Below, in pieces: positions 54,819 through 64,000 of a stretch of 64,000 bases of DNA. The stretch spans positions 9,883,733 to 9,947,732 of the forward strand of contig OZ038388.1 in the NCBI GenBank assembly GCA_964036045.1, in the 5' to 3' direction. The position numbers were made by a program, and so were the translations under genes. The notes beneath the pieces are model-generated. The model did no database searches, had not been told where the DNA came from, and was given only the letters and a program-made list of their open reading frames with translations. Source of the stretch: Eutreptiella sp. 'Long Island Sound 2002'. Its lineage: Eukaryota; Euglenozoa; Euglenophyceae; Eutreptiales; Eutreptiaceae. The stretch's first letter is position 1; the number at the start of each line of letters is the position of its first letter.

Positions 54819-54877
54819 TATCGCTCCTTCCGGTGACTGTTGGTGGGCGTTTTGTATGTCCCGCGAACCACGACCCC

Positions 54878-55057
54878 ATGGACCTAGACAACGACCCACT
54901 GCAGGACAGCATCCGACGCGTACTGCAGGCGGCTGCCGGCGCGCAACAACAACACCCATGGAGCCTGTACAGAGCACTCAACGAGACAGACCAACAGATA
55001 ACGGGAACAGGAGGAAGCCGAGATTCAGGGGCGTACATCGAGGAGCTGCAGCAGTGA
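54878..55057 (+). CDS. Small 59-codon ORF over the inverted module (copy 2)
   Basis: Same as the copy at 49120 with one residue difference (LDND against LDGD). Confidence 0.35.
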   Translation: MDLDNDPLQDSIRRVLQAAAGAQQQHPWSLYRALNETDQQITGTGGSRDSGAYIEELQQ

Positions 55058-57488
55058 CGTCAAGGCCACTGGGCAGTGAATCCGGGGGGGGGTTAGGGGC
55101 TTCGGCATCGGTGGATACTCGGTTGTGGGTTTCCTTCGCGGTGCTGGATAGTTCACTTGACATGGATAGTGGTGCTGCGTGTGTGTGAGCCTCTGTCGCG
55201 CGTGGCTGCGTTGCCTCCGTGGCCAACGGTGCCGTTTCTGTTTCTGGCTTCGGGTTGTCGTGGTGCTGCGCCTCGTGTTGAGGCGTCTGGGAGTGGTCCG
55301 TGTTTTTGGCGCTGTATTCTGTGCGGTCTTAACTCAGGGCACGCCAGCATGGTGTGGTGTTTGCGGTTCGGTTCGTGGTTCTGTCGCTGTAGTCAGTGCG
55401 TTGTGACGGGTGGTCCTGTTCCAGGTCCAGCCCTTGCTGTGCTCTCTGTCCTCCGGTTGCCCTTTGCCCGTGGGGCTCGGTCCTGTCGGCCGTCTCGTGG
55501 TAGTGGTCGGTGTGCCGTTGGGTCGTTGCGTGGGTGTGTCGGGTTTCTTCCCGCTGTGCGCTGTACACCGTGTGTGTGGGGCTGGGGCCGTATGCCTCTG
55601 ATGCCCGTCCTTAGCCTCCATCGCTGGGGTTGTTGTGGTACTTGGTGTCGCGCCGCGGTATGTGGCTGTAGTCCGTGTTTTGGGTGCTATACTCCTTGCC
55701 GTCCAGGCTCGGGGTACGTTGGCGTGTCGTGGTGCTTGCGGTTCGGTCTGTGGTGAGGGCGCTGTAGTCGGTGCGCTGTGATGGGGTGTGGTCTGGTTCC
55801 GGTTCCACCAGTCGTTGTCGTGTTGTTCGTTCCCCTGTCGCCCCCCCCCCCCCCCCCTTGGGGCTCGGTTGTGTCAGTGGCGCTGGGGTAGTGGCCCGTG
55901 CGCCATTGGGCTGCTGGTTCCTGATGTTCGCAGTATACCGTGTGGGTCGGGCTTGGGGTGAGTGCGCCTGGTGCATTTTCCCTGCTCCTGTTGCTGGGGC
56001 TGCCGCGGTCGTTGAGGTCGGCTGGGCGCTGTCTCCCCTCACTAAGATTTAGGCTCTAACCAGCACCCCTTAGAAAGCACTGCACCTTGGACTCATTCAT
56101 TGTATCACACTGAGGCTGTACAAACACAGAGTATGTGACAAACCACTGACTTATTTACACTCGCAGTTCTTCCATTCACTTCGTTTACTTTACACGCTTT
56201 GCTTATTTGCTTTCTCTATTGCCCTTTGCTTGTTATTTGTGTTGTGCACATGTGACCACCATGGGTATTTCCTACCAAGAGCAAAAGAATGAATAGCGCC
56301 AATAGCCCACAAAGACTCCCACTCAAAGAGGGGCGCATAGCTCGAAGCTGTGTTAAATAGTAGTAAAAGCGACTCCAATAGCCTTAGAGACACAGGGTTG
56401 CAATGATACAAAATCAGTATAAATGACCATCCAAATCATGATCATCATGCATCAGCAAATGACATGCATGCCAGTAAAATGACATCAATGTGTCGATCTG
56501 TCTAAACCTTTTTAACCTGTGGTGCTTAGGATTGTGGGTCCACTTCACTCCCCCCTCGTCGAAGACCACGTGGGCGTACTTCGTCGCATCTTCGTGGCCT
56601 TTCGACGCTGCGGTGTTGTGATTGGCGCCGATCTTGTCGTTGTTGACGACTCCTCACTCCTACGATCCTTCAGACTCCCACCAGGTTGCTGTCGCTCTTC
56701 AAGGCCTCGACGCTGCCCTGCTCGAGGTCCACAGCCACGCGTTGTACTCGATTCCTTTCAGACGCGTTGTCGCTGTCCTCATCCTCTTCTGCACTTCGGC
56801 TGGATCTTGTTGTATTCCTTGCTCATCCTCCAATTCGCGCGTTGGGGACGACGCAGGACGGTTGTCGTTCTGCACGCAGTTCGCATCTTTTCGAAGGGCC
56901 TCAGTCTTCAGTACTCATCTTCCTGGAGGCTTCGCAGTCGTCATAGTCCTCCATTGACATCAGTCTTCATAGGCCTTCTTTGATGCTTCGGCCATTCGTT
57001 CAGTCGATTCCAAGTTCGATTTACTTCATTTTGGCCCAGCGCGTCGACGATTTCGCATCCGTCTGATATAGTGATTGTGCAGGTTGACGAACGCACAGAT
57101 TTGCTGGGGTACCGACTCCATTGCGGGGCAGTGCCATACAAACCTAACCTTAGGGTCTCAAAACCAACTACCCTTCCAGTATCTACTACACTCAGGCGCA
57201 ACAGTGTTTTCAGTCAGCAGTGTACAGCCAGTCACACTCCACCTATTCCTATCTCTCTCTGGACTATTGCAAACAAACAGTCTGTGGTTATACAGTCAAC
57301 AAACAGCAGAGTTTCAAGTCAGGCACTCTCCTTGGGTCGTCTTGCTTTCCCCCCTGGTCTCAGACAAAGCGCACGTGCGCGCTTCAGATACCGCGCTTCA
57401 GACTTGTTCCAATTTTGCAGACTACTCCCTTCAGGTTGCATAAGTCAGTCTTTTCGTCCCTTTTTTATTTCTTTTTCTTGTCAACAGT

Positions 57489-58092
57489 ATGGTTAAAAAG
57501 AAGAGTGTGCCCCGCCGTTGGGGCTCCTCTGCGGCGACTGCGCCAGCTGCTGCTCTTGCAGTGCCTGTGCCAGTCGCCCCTCAAACCCCACGTCTCCCCA
57601 GCAACCCGCCTCCGTCGCTGCCGTCGTACGTCAACACGGCGTATGAGCACGGACGGCCTGCTGGGTTGACCGCGCCGACGTGGGTTCCGCTCCATGGGGC
57701 TTGGATCTTGCAGACTCCAACTGCAAGTCCTGCCCAGTGGTTCGGATCAGGAGGCGCCGCGCTTCCAGGCGTGCCCCGCCGCTCCATGCGGCGCGCCCCC
57801 CGGCTCACCCCTGCTGGGGTCCACTGGGAGTGAACCTGGGACCCTCCGGGCCCCAGTGTTCCTGTGCCCGAGGAGTGGGTAATCCCTCCTCGCCATGGTC
57901 CTCCCGCTCTCCCTCAGGAGGAATCCCTCTTGGAGGTTGAGGACGTGGAGGTGATCGTGGAAGTGGAGGGCATCAGCCCTGAGCAGCAGCAGCGCGCAGC
58001 CCACGCCGCTGTCGTCGCCGCGCTGCTCTCCATCTACATCGCCCCCTACCACAACTTCTTCTCCAACTTATACTTAACCTGTATGCACCTCT
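57489..58092 (+). pseudogene. Unrecognised Pro-rich protein, last exon (copy 2)
   Basis: Duplicate of 51728-52279 that keeps the native continuation (IAPYHNFFSNLYLTCMHLYG) until it meets element C near 58093. A G-to-A change turns a Trp codon of copy 1 (CACTGGGAGTGG) into TGA at 57831-57833. The downstream part stays open in the same frame. Confidence 0.45.
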
Positions 58093-58114
58093 ACGGTCAT
58101 CACCTATTCGGAGG

Positions 58115-58987
58115 TCAGTTTGCTCGCAATCTTTTGCTCCTTCTTGGCACTGCCTCTGGCTCTTGCTCATCGTCTACTCGTTTCCGTGCCTCTTCCCTTT
58201 TCTCTTCGCGACGTAGCGTTCGTTCCGACTTCCTTTGAGCCATCTTCCTTGCCGTTTCCAGGATCCCACTGAGATCGTGCAGCCGACAGTACGAGACAAA
58301 CTGGTATGTCAGATTACCGTTGTCTAACACGAATGCGCTGATAGGTTCCCACGTGCTGTCGCTAACTTCGTATTCAGCCCATCGTGTGAGAAATCGCCAC
58401 CCGTGCTTGTACTTGTGCTGCAGGATCGAGTCCACAGTGTAGCAGTCCTTCTCTTTCATTTCTTCGTCGTCCATTTCAGGAAGCTGCTGTACCCCTTCTT
58501 CTTCTTGCACGCCGCCTTCGTTCTCGTCCTCGTCAGTCGCCATCTTCGACCTCTCCGCCTCGATCGCCAGTTCTTCCCATGCTTCCAGGTCGTCATCTTC
58601 CACCGCGGTGTACCTTTTTAGTTGGTTGTAACCCACATCGACGAACCCTCCCATGCTTGGGCTCGCCTTAACTTTGACAGTACTGGGCCCAACTTCTGTC
58701 ACCAGGTACGGTCCGAAGTACGGCAGATCCAGGTCGTTTCGTGGCCATCGAGGAAAACGAGTATGATGAGCGAGTACCAGGTCTCCCTCTCTGTACTCGG
58801 CGTGTGATTTCCCTCTGTTTTGTCGACGGTGTTCTCGATGACGCACTCTGGTCAGCAGCTCTTGTGCCTTCTCAGCCATGGTTCTTTGCTCTTCAAGCCA
58901 TCCTTTCACCTTCACGTTGCAATCGTCCGCGGTAGGGAGCTCGTAAAAGAAACCCGGACGTCCCAAAAACAATTCGGTGTGAGCGTA
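58115..58987 (-). CDS. Element C integrase C-terminus and chromodomain
   Basis: Follows TGA 58990 in frame. The TGA replaces the Gly of the conserved TGY(S/A)PxELFLG motif, so it is a simple nonsense change. GDLVLAHHTRFPRWPR is followed by a chromodomain-like end (YTVDSILQHKYKHGWRFLTRW...STWEPISAFV). It ends in a basic tail (RRSKRLRAN) and TGA. Confidence 0.8.
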   Translation of the reverse strand, partial: YAHTELFLGRPGFFYELPTADDCNVKVKGWLEEQRTMAEKAQELLTRVRHREHRRQNRGKSHAEYREGDLVLAHHTRFPRWPRNDLDLPYFGPYLVTEVGPSTVKVKASPSMGGFVDVGYNQLKRYTAVEDDDLEAWEELAIEAERSKMATDEDENEGGVQEEEGVQQLPEMDDEEMKEKDCYTVDSILQHKYKHGWRFLTRWAEYEVSDSTWEPISAFVLDNGNLTYQFVSYCRLHDLSGILETARKMAQRKSERTLRREEKREEARKRVDDEQEPEAVPRRSKRLRAN

Positions 58988-60240
58988 TCAGGTCCGACTT
59001 GAGATTTGATTGTTCATCATGTAAACGGCTACAGGCACCAGCTTAATCCAGTTGCGGCTACTTTCTTCGGCAAGTAGTATTCTTGTAATCGCTTTGAACG
59101 CTTTGATCTGCCTCTCGCACTGCGTGTTCTTCCTCTTATAGTTCGGCGTTCCGAAGTCGACCTCGACGCCCATGTTCTTGAGGACTCCGGTGTACCAGCC
59201 AGTGTTTGAGGTAAATCTGATGTCTCTGTCGCTGTGTATCCGTTTCGGCATCCCGTAGGCTTGTATCCAACCTTCGAACAGCTCTTTCAAGACAGTTTCT
59301 CCATCGCATCTCTTCGTGAGCGGAAACACACGTGTGTACCTGCTCAATCCACAGGTCACGAGCAAGGCGAAGTTGTGCCCTGAATACTTGGGCATCTCCG
59401 TGAAGTCCAGGTACAGAACACTGTTCACCATTCTCGGTATTGGTAAGTGAGCTGTTAAACCTTGATCAGCACTGGTGCTTTGCTTGGCCTTCGAGCATGA
59501 GCATTCCATGCAGACTCCCCTTAAGACTTCGTTCAGTCGCTCTTGGCTCAGGGTTGTGTACAAGTGCTTCTCGAAAAACCAACGTGTTCGTTCCACTCCA
59601 GGATGTCCGTTCTTCTTGTGTGCCCATCGCCCCATCGACTTCACGTGTGTTGACGGTACACATATCACTTCTTCTCTGTACAGGTGACTCGCCGTACGCG
59701 CCCATTGGACTCCTCCGTCATCTACGAAGCTTCGTCCCTCCTTCAACGTTTTCAGGATGGGATACTCGGGCAACAGGTCTGTGACCTTCCATTCTGTAGA
59801 TTTCGAGGGTGTAGCCTTTGCGAAGAGGTCCAACTGCACGTCCATCTTAGCGAAAGCCTCCTTCGTCAGTTCTTCCGTGTCTCGTCCCAGCAAGTCGTTG
59901 AACGAACCTCGTGAAAGGTAGTCGCATAACTCGTTCTTCACGCCAGGAATGTGGAAGGTCGCCAATCGAAGTTGTGATAAAAAGGTCCACCATCTCCTGA
60001 TCCTCTTTTGTTCGGGTGGAGGCTTATGTAGGAATGCTTGTGCCGGTTCCTGATCACACAACCACGTAACAGGGTTTGACCCCACGATGCGAGTCTGGCT
60101 TGCCAGCAACAGGACTCCGCTCATGATCTCCTGCTCGTAGGTTGGGTAGTTCTTCCTGGCGTCATTCCACTTCCAGTTCCAGTGACCTAACGGGACCAAA
60201 CGCCACTCGTCTTCATTGTACTCGTGTCGTAGCGTTCCTG
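58988..60240 (-). CDS. Element C RNase H and integrase
   Basis: The frame joins RT by a single-base shift near 60225 (Y/NEDEWRLVPLGHWNWKW). RNase H motifs are TYEQEIMSG, LCDQEPAQAF and LCDYLSRG. The integrase zinc finger contains KNGHPGVERT and CMECSC. Catalytic Asp residues are in LYLDFTEMPK and IHSDRDIRFTS, and the Glu in QCERQIKAFK. Confidence 0.85.
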
Positions 60241-62201
60241 TTTACGCCCAGCGTTCTGAGCTTTTGGTCCACTTCTTGGCACATTTCCCTGTTCAGGCGT
60301 TGCCATTGGAAGAGTGTACCTCCGCCTCCAACATCCGACGCGTCCGTAACCAGCAACATCTCACCGACTGGCCGAGGTACGCCTAAGATCAGGCAGTTCT
60401 TATGCTTTCCTTTCATTTCCTCCAGTGCTGCTTGCTCTTTCTCTGTCCATTGCCACTTGGTCTCATTCTTGATGAGGTCGGTCAAGGGTGCACTACTGAA
60501 GGTGAAGTTGTTCAGGTGTCTTCGGTAAAAGTTACACAACCCCACGAACTGGCGTATTTTCTTGACTCCTTCGGCCTTTCCATTGACTTCAGACAGGTCA
60601 AAGTCGAGCAATGGTCGCAACTTTGCATCCGTTGGCTTCCACCATCCCGGTCCAATCGTAAACCCCAGATACTCCATTTCACTCCGGAGGAACTCGCACT
60701 TCTCCAGCTTTATCCTCAAGTGTTGCTCTTGACAGACTTCGAAAAACTCACTCAAGAGTACCAAATGGTCCTCGACCGAGTTGGTCCCTAGCAGCACGTC
60801 GTCAATGTGCGCCTCCAACACGGCACCTCTTGTGAGTAGCTCCTGAACGGCTGGTCTCTTCTTGACGAGGCACAGGACTTGAGACATCATCTCCTGGAAC
60901 AAGGCTGGGGCGTTGCTAATGCCAAAAGGCATCACTCGCCACTTGAAAATACGGCCTTGTGGAGTGATTAAAGCCATCATGTCCTTTGCGCGCCCTGTCA
61001 GGTCCACTTGCCAAAAGCCTGACCTCTTGTCCATCTTCGTCTTGAACTTGCAGTCCGCTGCGTTTTCCACCGTGTTCTCCATAAACGGCAGGGACCCACT
61101 GTGCTGCTTGATCTTGCGGTTGAGCTTTTGGTAGTCCACGACTAACCTCTTCGCCGTAGACCCTGGCTTCGCCACTAGGAAACAAGGGGAACAATGCTTT
61201 GGGTAGTCTCCATCCTTGAATTCCTCGATCAGCCCTGCCTCCACGCACTCCAAAACTTGCCGCATGATCTCGTCCATGTCAGCTTTGGAACACGGATAAG
61301 GCTTCGACCTTATTCGATCTTTGGCGTGCTCTTCTTTCAGCTCCAAGTCAAGCTGTACCAGCTTTTTACAGGTTCCAGGTGATGGCAATGGTCCGAACAC
61401 CTCTTGGTACTTGTGTAAGATGTTCCACACGCGCTCGTCGTGTTCTTTAACTTTGCTCATGAAGTCCTCGCTCGCTTGCAGGTTGCTTCGCCCGAATTCA
61501 TCCTTCTTTTGGTTGTGGAGACCGTCCGGTTTCACTTCTTCGGGTATCCCGACTTCAGTCAACCCAAAAGCACGTTCACATCTTTTGGTACGTTCTTTCT
61601 TCCTCTGGCGTTTGTTCTTCTTGCATCTCTTCGCGCCACCTGTGTTGAGTTCCTCATCGGCATAGTAGTCCGTAGTCTCCCTGTACTCTTCTAACAGGTC
61701 ACACAGATCGGTGTAGTTCAAGACCTCCGAGTACTCGTCTGTCGCTCCATCATCGTGATCGGGCAAGTAAACCTTAGACTTCCAGAGGTCTTTCAACTCC
61801 TGTTTCTGAATCTGATCGATGCGCGTCCAGAGTAGGGACTTCACTTCTTCTCGATCCTGCTTTGACATGGGCCACGACTCTGTCGGCTTAGCTAGATTCG
61901 TCTTTCGCTTCTTTGTTTCGAACCCGTACTGAAATCCATGCCATTCGCTCTTCGGCTGTAGGTTCTCCTCGATGGTTCGTCGGAGCAACAATTGTTCGTT
62001 TTCACCAGCCAAAAGAACGTCGTTGAACATGTCTTCGTACTCCATCGAAGTTGGGTAGCTCCCTTCAGTCACAGGTGCGATGGTGCTTATACTAGGAGCT
62101 TCCGACAGCCCATCGCTGTCGTGCGCTTCTTCCGAGAGTTCACTTTTCTCTTCCGCCGGGAGTTCTCGGTTTCCTTGTGGGTAGTTCTTTGATGGTCACC
62201 T
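60213..62201 (-). CDS. Element C linker and reverse transcriptase
   Basis: Same frame as the protease segment, entered after two close TGA codons (62204 and 62198). A charged linker with KKNKRQRKKERTK leads to KYQEVFGPLPSPGT, KKLVQLDLELKEEH, CSPCFLVAKPGSTAKRLVVD, FWQVDLTGRAKDMMALITPQ and catalytic HIDDVLLGTNS. The start of RNase H (VTDASDVGGGGTLFQW) ends the segment. Confidence 0.85.
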
Positions 62202-63293
62202 TCATGTCTTCGGTTTTCGGTCTTGTTGCGATTCCTTCAGGTCAGGAAAGTGTTGTAACATGTGCTTTCTTCCCCATCCTCGGTTGTTCTTCGTGATCTT
62301 CTCGACAACTTCGGGGTTCAAGTCCTCTCGCGCCACCGGGTTGAGCGATCCGTCAACAAGACATAAATTCGTTCGCCACTTGGGAGCGGGCAGTAGCTCC
62401 ACCCCGTAGTCAACTTTGTACATAGGAACATCGGGTAGTCGTACTTGGGTTATTGTCAGCTTGGTCAGTAATTCGCTCCACGCTTTCTTCATCCATTTCC
62501 CTTCTTCAGGTACGACAAGGATTACTCGTGCACCTTCCAACGCGACTTTCGTCAAGACTTTCTCCATTTGGGAGAACGGTGGGTTGGCGTACAGGTACTT
62601 CCATCTCCCCAGGTGTCGCCAATCGTACCACCAGGCGCTGTTGCCTTGTCTCCAACAGTAGAGTTCGCTGTCTGCGTTAACGTGGTTAGCGAAGAGTTCG
62701 ATAAAATCGTCACCGCAGGGATCACCTTCGATGTTCAACTCCTCGTACGCGTGTAGCTTCATCTCTGTCGCTAAGGTGTAGGTCTCCAGGGTTAGTAGCA
62801 TTTCTTTCTCCAAACGCAGCAGCCCTTCGACCTTAACTTCCGTGTCCAGGTCAAAGCTGATGTCCCTCAAGACCTTTACTCCTTCGACAATCTCCGCGGT
62901 CTCTTCGAGGTGCACCTTCTCCCACTCTCCGTCGTCTGTCCGTACTAGGAGGTGTCTCGGTGACTGAAGGCCCAGGTAACGAATCTCCGGGTTCTCCTCG
63001 AAGAAGTCCTCACCGAGCACTGCGTCGAACGCGTCCGTCTCGAGGACTAAGAAACTTTTCGGTAATCTCCTTCTCCCCAGAATCACCGTCCCTCTGTACT
63101 TCCCTTCGGTCAGGCATATTCTCCCGTCGCCAATACGAATACCTACGCTCGGCGCGTACTCAATTTCTCCCTCAGGTACGTGTTTCGCCGCCATTATACT
63201 GCCCGTAGCCCCCGTATCAATAAAACTTTCAATCGCGGATGCTTCGGTTACTTCGACTGGCAACAGGTAGCCCTTCCCCAAAGAGCCGCCTCC
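62202..63293 (-). CDS. Element C protease and NPPF (methyltransferase-like) module
   Basis: After TAG 63296-63294 the frame opens with GGGSLGKGYLLPVEV and the protease motif SFIDTGATGSIMAAKH. The NPPF module follows: FIELFANHVNADSELYCWRQ, WKYLYANPPFSQMEKVLTKV, ARVILVVPEEGKW, TQVRLPDVPMYKV. It closes with CLVDGSLNPVAREDLNP. This is the best preserved example of the module in the window. Confidence 0.8.
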   Translation of the reverse strand, partial: GGGSLGKGYLLPVEVTEASAIESFIDTGATGSIMAAKHVPEGEIEYAPSVGIRIGDGRICLTEGKYRGTVILGRRRLPKSFLVLETDAFDAVLGEDFFEENPEIRYLGLQSPRHLLVRTDDGEWEKVHLEETAEIVEGVKVLRDISFDLDTEVKVEGLLRLEKEMLLTLETYTLATEMKLHAYEELNIEGDPCGDDFIELFANHVNADSELYCWRQGNSAWWYDWRHLGRWKYLYANPPFSQMEKVLTKVALEGARVILVVPEEGKWMKKAWSELLTKLTITQVRLPDVPMYKVDYGVELLPAPKWRTNLCLVDGSLNPVAREDLNPEVVEKITKNNRGWGRKHMLQHFPDLKESQQDRKPKT

Positions 63294-64000
63294 CTACTTG
63301 TCTTGCGGAGGGAGTGGCTTTGCGTCCATCGTCAACGCAAGTCCACAGGATTTGGCCATGTTGGTAAGGTTCTCTTGAAGCTTGAGGAACCTCCTTCTCT
63401 TTCGATTGCTTGGTCCTTCTTCTCCTTCAGCGGTTTCAGGCAAGGGAATCGCGTTGGGTGGCGGTGTGGTTTGGCTTGGTTGTCCTTTGCCGGATTCTCC
63501 TTTGCCACCTTTCTCTCCGTTGCCTTTGCCCTTCCCGTCGCCTTTGCCTTTTCCGGCGCCTTTGCCTTTCCCTTTGCCAGGATCTTCTCCTTGTTTCTTG
63601 GCTGCAGCGCGGGCTTTCCTCTCGTCCCTTTCTTTCGTCCAGCATTGGTCATGAGCATGGTTCTTTTTCCCACAGTACTCGCACCACACGATGGAATGGA
63701 ATTGAGGCGGTTGCCATACCCACTCTCCGCGACCGCCTCCACGACCGCTGCCTTTCCCACGTCCTTTTCCTTTGCCTTTGCCTCCGTTGCCTTTTTGTCC
63801 TTCTGACCAGTATAAGTCTTGGATTTCTTCGTCTTGACCAGCTTCGGGAGGCGGTTCTTGGTTTTGGTTTTTGTTCTTGTTCCCTCCTTTCAGGAAATTG
63901 AGTTGAGCTTCGCGTTCACCTTCGACATGTTGGTCTGATATTCGTTCGAGGGCGAGTTCCTCCAGCAAGTCAGCCAAGTCTTGATAGGTGTGCGTCTTCG
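63294..64000 (-). CDS. Element C gag C-terminal part and nucleocapsid (partial)
   Basis: Open to the window edge. The capsid end LLEELALERISDQHVEGE matches element A. The zinc knuckle is CEYCGKKNHAHDQC (CX2CX4HX4C). A GKGKGAGKGKGDGKGKGNG tract and RFLKLQENLTNMAKSCGLAL follow. It ends PLPPQDK at TAG. Confidence 0.8.
   Translation of the reverse strand, partial: KTHTYQDLADLLEELALERISDQHVEGEREAQLNFLKGGNKNKNQNQEPPPEAGQDEEIQDLYWSEGQKGNGGKGKGKGRGKGSGRGGGRGEWVWQPPQFHSIVWCEYCGKKNHAHDQCWTKERDERKARAAAKKQGEDPGKGKGKGAGKGKGDGKGKGNGEKGGKGESGKGQPSQTTPPPNAIPLPETAEGEEGPSNRKRRRFLKLQENLTNMAKSCGLALTMDAKPLPPQDK

Larger units (their letters stand above)
52280..58040. repeat. Tandem duplication, unit 2 (5.76 kb)
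   Basis: Near-identical to 46533-52279. It starts at CTGATCGAGG and ends at CTCTCCATCTACATC, after which unique sequence begins with GCCCCCTACC. Confidence 0.9.
58093..64000 (-). mobile_element. Ty3/gypsy element C, 5' end outside the window
   Basis: Gag/NC end, protease, NPPF-module, RT, RNase H, integrase and chromodomain are in order on the minus strand. No LTR is seen: the 3' side stops about 25 bp past the chromodomain stop against the plus-strand gene, and the 5' side leaves the window. In-frame stops at 63296 (TAG), 62204, 62198 and 58990 (all TGA) and one frameshift near 60225 interrupt it. Confidence 0.75.

Noticed and set aside
58622-59002. Plus-strand ORFs across element C integrase
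   Set aside because: They are shadows of the minus-strand integrase, which has the full set of catalytic motifs.

Overview
The window is eukaryotic nuclear DNA, most plausibly from a protist or microalga. I cannot name the species. The evidence is spliceosomal introns (one of about 1.1 kb and two of 67-74 bp), chromodomain-bearing Ty3/gypsy retrotransposons, a non-LTR retrotransposon, Ser-Pro linkers in a host membrane protein, and a short interstitial TTAGGG array. No bacterial-style operons, rRNA genes or CRISPR arrays were seen.

Layout. 1-3.1 kb: a host gene for a WD40-like, Ser/Pro-linked, single-pass membrane protein, whose two exons join in frame across an intron. 3.1-4.9 kb: degenerate repeats, hairpin-rich GGGATAAAACCACC repeats and a 31-bp-periodic satellite. 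4.9-8.5 kb: two host-like genes, one on each strand, separated by (CCTAAC)4. The minus-strand gene sits among GCGCGAGGCCTCGCGC palindromes, one of which lies inside a 67-bp intron. 8.5-21.7 kb: a complete young chromovirus, called D here, on the minus strand, with 2.36-kb LTRs. 21.7-23.64 kb: the palindrome-rich backbone continues and holds an unrecognised 416-residue ORF. 23.64-41.1 kb: a 3'-truncated Ty3 element (B, minus strand) carrying a complete Ty3 element (A, plus strand) nested in its 5' leader. A is itself interrupted by about 1.85 kb of unrelated DNA. 41.1-42.5 kb: B's 5' LTR side, a degraded host exon and a second patch of the 31-bp satellite. 42.5-50.3 kb: a non-LTR retrotransposon on the minus strand with an endonuclease-RT ORF and a very long Pro/Thr-rich upstream ORF. 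46.53-58.04 kb: a head-to-tail tandem duplication of a 5.75-kb unit, with breakpoints inside the non-LTR ORF and inside a plus-strand gene. 58.1-64 kb: a fourth Ty3 element (C, minus strand) that runs off the window.

The four Ty3 elements are the most interesting part. Between the DTGA protease and the reverse transcriptase, A, B and C carry a module with the pattern ELFAS...YCS...(A/G)NP(P/R)F...VLTK(V/I)A...P(D/N)W. It resembles the methyltransferase-like module of DIRS retrotransposons. D has a degenerate version. All four also separate nucleocapsid from protease by a single in-frame stop codon (TAG in B, C and D, TGA in A). In B and C the downstream context is nearly identical (TAG GGR GGC GGC TCY), which looks like gag-pol expression by stop-codon readthrough. 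D is young and has no frameshift, yet has three in-frame stops, all TAG. This raises readthrough or amber reassignment as a testable idea.

Most other frame breaks in the window are single-base length changes in homopolymer runs. They fit assembly noise as well as decay, so breaks in the host-like genes should not be read as proof of pseudogenes.
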